Part shown: positions 62,145-64,000 of the stretch, in pieces | Layout of the letters: every line of letters begins with the position of its first letter | Position numbering within the stretch: position 1 is the first letter of the stretch | Assembly (NCBI GenBank): GCA_011525785.1 | Contig: WYBT01000056.1 | Location: 62,001 to 126,000, forward strand | Length of the DNA: 64,000 nucleotides | Source of the DNA: Planctomycetaceae bacterium | GTDB taxonomy: Bacteria > Planctomycetota > UBA1135 > GCA-002686595 | Direction of reading: 5' to 3' | Program-made: the position numbers and the translations under genes | Notes under the pieces: model-generated | What the model saw: the letters and a program-made list of their open reading frames with translations, nothing else | What the model was told of the DNA's origin: nothing | Database searches by the model: none

Positions 62145-64000
62145 GTGAAGCAAGCTCGCAGCATTGCGCCGCAGGCGCTCGTCTTGCTCGTGGCCGTGGC
62201 GGCCGCGCTCGTGGTTTGGCTCGCACTCGACGAAGGCTCGGCGACGACCGAGGGCGTGAGTCCCGATTCAGCGCTCGCCGCGCGTTCGGGGCCGACTCGA
62301 GCGCAGGTCGACGAAGCACTGTCAACGCCGGCGGAATCGGGAAACGAGCCATCTGAGTCTGCATCGACAGCCCAAGCCGCGCCCGAGCGCGCCGCTGTCG
62401 ACGAAGCGGCCGAGCGCGAGCTCGCGGATGCGCTGTGGGTCGAGGGGCGCGTCGTGTGGCCCGAGGGCACGCCGCTCGACGAAGAGCTCGAGGTCGTGGC
62501 CGACGGCAAGGACTTCAAACAGGTGGGCCAGCCCAAGGGCAAGCACCGCGTGCGCGTCGGCGCCGACGGGCGCTTTCGCGTGGCGTTCCGCAACGACACC
62601 AAGGCGGGTTCGCTCTCGATTGCAGCGCGCTACTGCTATCTCGCGACGCCGTTCAAGCTCAAGCCGGCGAGCCCGCCCGAAACCGTCGTGCTAGAGCCGG
62701 AGTTGGGAGGCTGCATCGTCGGCGTGATCACGCCTCCGGCCAACGCTCGCGATGTCGAGCTCGTGCGCGGCAAGGCGCAGGTCGAGTCCTTCGGCTGGGG
62801 AGTCAAGCGCGAGCCGCAGCAGCAGCGGGCGAAGCTCGACGCGAGCTGGCGCTACGAGTTGCGCGGACTCGCGGTCGAGCTCCAACACCGCGTCGAGTTC
62901 GATGCGCAGGTGTGGGCGCCGGTCAAGAGAGAGGCGGTGCGCGTGGAAGCGGGCAAGCTCACGACGATCGACCTCGCCTGCGAACTCGGCGCGACGCTGC
63001 GCGGCGTCGTGGTCGACGATGCCGGCGAGCCCGTCGGCAACGCCTCGGTCGTCGCCAGGGTCGAGAGCGAGTCCGCAAATGTCGCGGGCGACACCGAACG
63101 CCACGCGCAAGCCGGCGCCCAAGGTGAGTTCGCGCTGCGAGGCGTGCCCACGGGAAGCGTCGTGCTCGAAGTGACGCGCGAGGGCTACCTCGACAAGAAG
63201 CAGGAGCTGGGCGTGCTGTCCGACGGCGAGGCGCGCGAAGGTCTGCGCATCGTGCTCGACGCGGGCCGCTTCGTGGCTGGCGTCGTGACCTGGGACGACG
63301 GAGCGCCGGCCGAGCGCGCGATGGTGCAGATCGAGGAGACGCGCGACAACGCGCGGGTGTTCTTCGGCGAACCGAAGGGGCACAGAGTCGACGCGCAGGG
63401 CCGCTTCAAGATCACCGGGCTGGGCGAAGGGCCCTACAAGGTCACTGCGAGCGCGCCCGAAGGCTCGCGGCCGCGGCCGGAGGGCGTCGAAGCGCCGAAA
63501 TTGAAGAACAGCGGCCCCAAATGGCGCGCGGAAGTGCGCGGCGCGATGCCCGGCGCGGAGCTCGCGCTCGTGCTCGGGCCCGGCGCGTCCCTGGCGGGAG
63601 TGGTGGTCGACGAGAGCGGCGCCGCTGTGGAGAAGTTCACGATCCGCGTGCTGCGGCGCACGACGGGCATGGTGTTCGGCAGCACGGACGACGTTGCTTC
63701 GCGCAAGTTCGACGCGCCCGATGGACGCTTCGTGCTCGAGGGCCTCGGCGACGGCGCGTGGTGTCTGCTTGCGCAAGCCAAGGGCTACACCGACAGCGAG
63801 CTCGTGCCGGTCGACGTGCCGTACTCGGGGCCAGAGCTGAAGATCACGCTGCCGCGCGCGGCGCGTCTTGCGGGTCTGGTCGTCGATCCCAGCGGCAAAC
63901 CGCTCGCCGACGCCGCGGTCGAAGTGGAACGCGAGCGCGACGTCTTCACCGGCCGCAGAGACGAAGAGTCGCGGAGCTCGGACGCGCAGGGCCGCTTCGA
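62145..64000 (+). CDS. Large membrane-anchored repeat protein, truncated at the window edge
   Basis: This frame is open from a GTG at 62145 to the window end, giving at least 618 residues. It begins with a transmembrane anchor (ALVLLVAVAAALVVWLAL, about residues 12-29), a disordered linker, and then carboxypeptidase-regulatory-type modules: WVEGRVVWPEGTPLDEELEV, LRGVVVDDAGEPVGNASVVA, LAGVVVDESGAAVEKFTIRV and LAGLVVDPSGKPLADAAVEV. It is a clear paralogue of the 53458-56835 protein in both module sequence and anchor layout. The GTG is favoured because the paralogue also begins right at its anchor; the in-frame ATG at 62070 lies inside the candidate -10 box. Confidence 0.82.
   Translation, partial: MKQARSIAPQALVLLVAVAAALVVWLALDEGSATTEGVSPDSALAARSGPTRAQVDEALSTPAESGNEPSESASTAQAAPERAAVDEAAERELADALWVEGRVVWPEGTPLDEELEVVADGKDFKQVGQPKGKHRVRVGADGRFRVAFRNDTKAGSLSIAARYCYLATPFKLKPASPPETVVLEPELGGCIVGVITPPANARDVELVRGKAQVESFGWGVKREPQQQRAKLDASWRYELRGLAVELQHRVEFDAQVWAPVKREAVRVEAGKLTTIDLACELGATLRGVVVDDAGEPVGNASVVARVESESANVAGDTERHAQAGAQGEFALRGVPTGSVVLEVTREGYLDKKQELGVLSDGEAREGLRIVLDAGRFVAGVVTWDDGAPAERAMVQIEETRDNARVFFGEPKGHRVDAQGRFKITGLGEGPYKVTASAPEGSRPRPEGVEAPKLKNSGPKWRAEVRGAMPGAELALVLGPGASLAGVVVDESGAAVEKFTIRVLRRTTGMVFGSTDDVASRKFDAPDGRFVLEGLGDGAWCLLAQAKGYTDSELVPVDVPYSGPELKITLPRAARLAGLVVDPSGKPLADAAVEVERERDVFTGRRDEESRSSDAQGRF

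Overview
The window is GC-rich throughout and densely coding. It has no rRNA, tRNA, insertion sequence or CRISPR array that I can see. A periplasmic flagellum operon, very large proteins built from carboxypeptidase-regulatory-like beta-sandwich repeats, planctomycete-style serine/threonine kinases, a sigma factor fused to a membrane anchor and extracytoplasmic domains, and secreted proteins with a shared Cys-bearing C-terminal module all suggest a member of the Planctomycetota. It resembles the deep lineage of cultured marine strains with long lipoproteins rather than a proteobacterium. This is inference from gene content; no marker gene is in the window.

Layout. 1-7208 is a flagellar rod/ring/hook-junction operon: flgA end, flgH, flgI, flgJ, flgN, flgK, flgL and a small FliE-like reading frame. 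7265-10447 holds an acetyltransferase and a large LOG-family protein. 10518-12241 is a two-gene module of lower GC whose second protein looks like a catalytically dead ImmA/IrrE peptidase. 12635-14595 holds a DUF2007-like membrane protein and a secreted LamG protein. 14617-16742 (minus) is a dgcN-dgcA pair for D-glutamate catabolism. 16970-25738 (plus) is the most striking region: an NtrC-type response regulator, a candidate sigma-54 promoter, an outer-membrane barrel, a 13-heme lipoprotein, a decaheme OmcA/MtrC-type lipoprotein, a small anchored protein and a tetraheme c554-like cytochrome. It encodes 27 CxxCH heme sites and has the gene set of a porin-cytochrome conduit for electron transfer across the outer membrane. 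25778-31347 holds a lipoprotein, a short-chain dehydrogenase/FAD oxidoreductase pair and two exported proteins. 31453-35283 (minus) encodes ResB and CcsA, the system II cytochrome c maturation machinery that such cytochromes need.

35419-41667 contains small membrane and lipoproteins, a glycosyltransferase, a TonB-dependent receptor, a cytoplasmic protein of unknown role and a DUF1801 protein. 41870-44317 is the sigma factor fused through a membrane helix to surface-type repeats, divergent from the three-gene proton-translocating transhydrogenase operon (pntAA, pntAB, pntB, 44459-47417). 47438-51935 is a divergent pair of signalling genes, a Ser/Thr kinase with a membrane anchor and TPR-like tail and an FHA-GAF-adenylyl cyclase, followed by mgtE. 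53458-64000 has two paralogous membrane-anchored repeat proteins flanking a minus-strand group that encodes a Cys-rich exported peptide, two exported proteins and a further anchored repeat protein.

Two themes tie the region together. First, cytochrome synthesis, maturation and export genes lie within 20 kb of each other. Second, many genes are preceded by a TAnnnT -10-like hexamer, in at least six cases only 6-11 bases before the start codon, which suggests leaderless transcripts.
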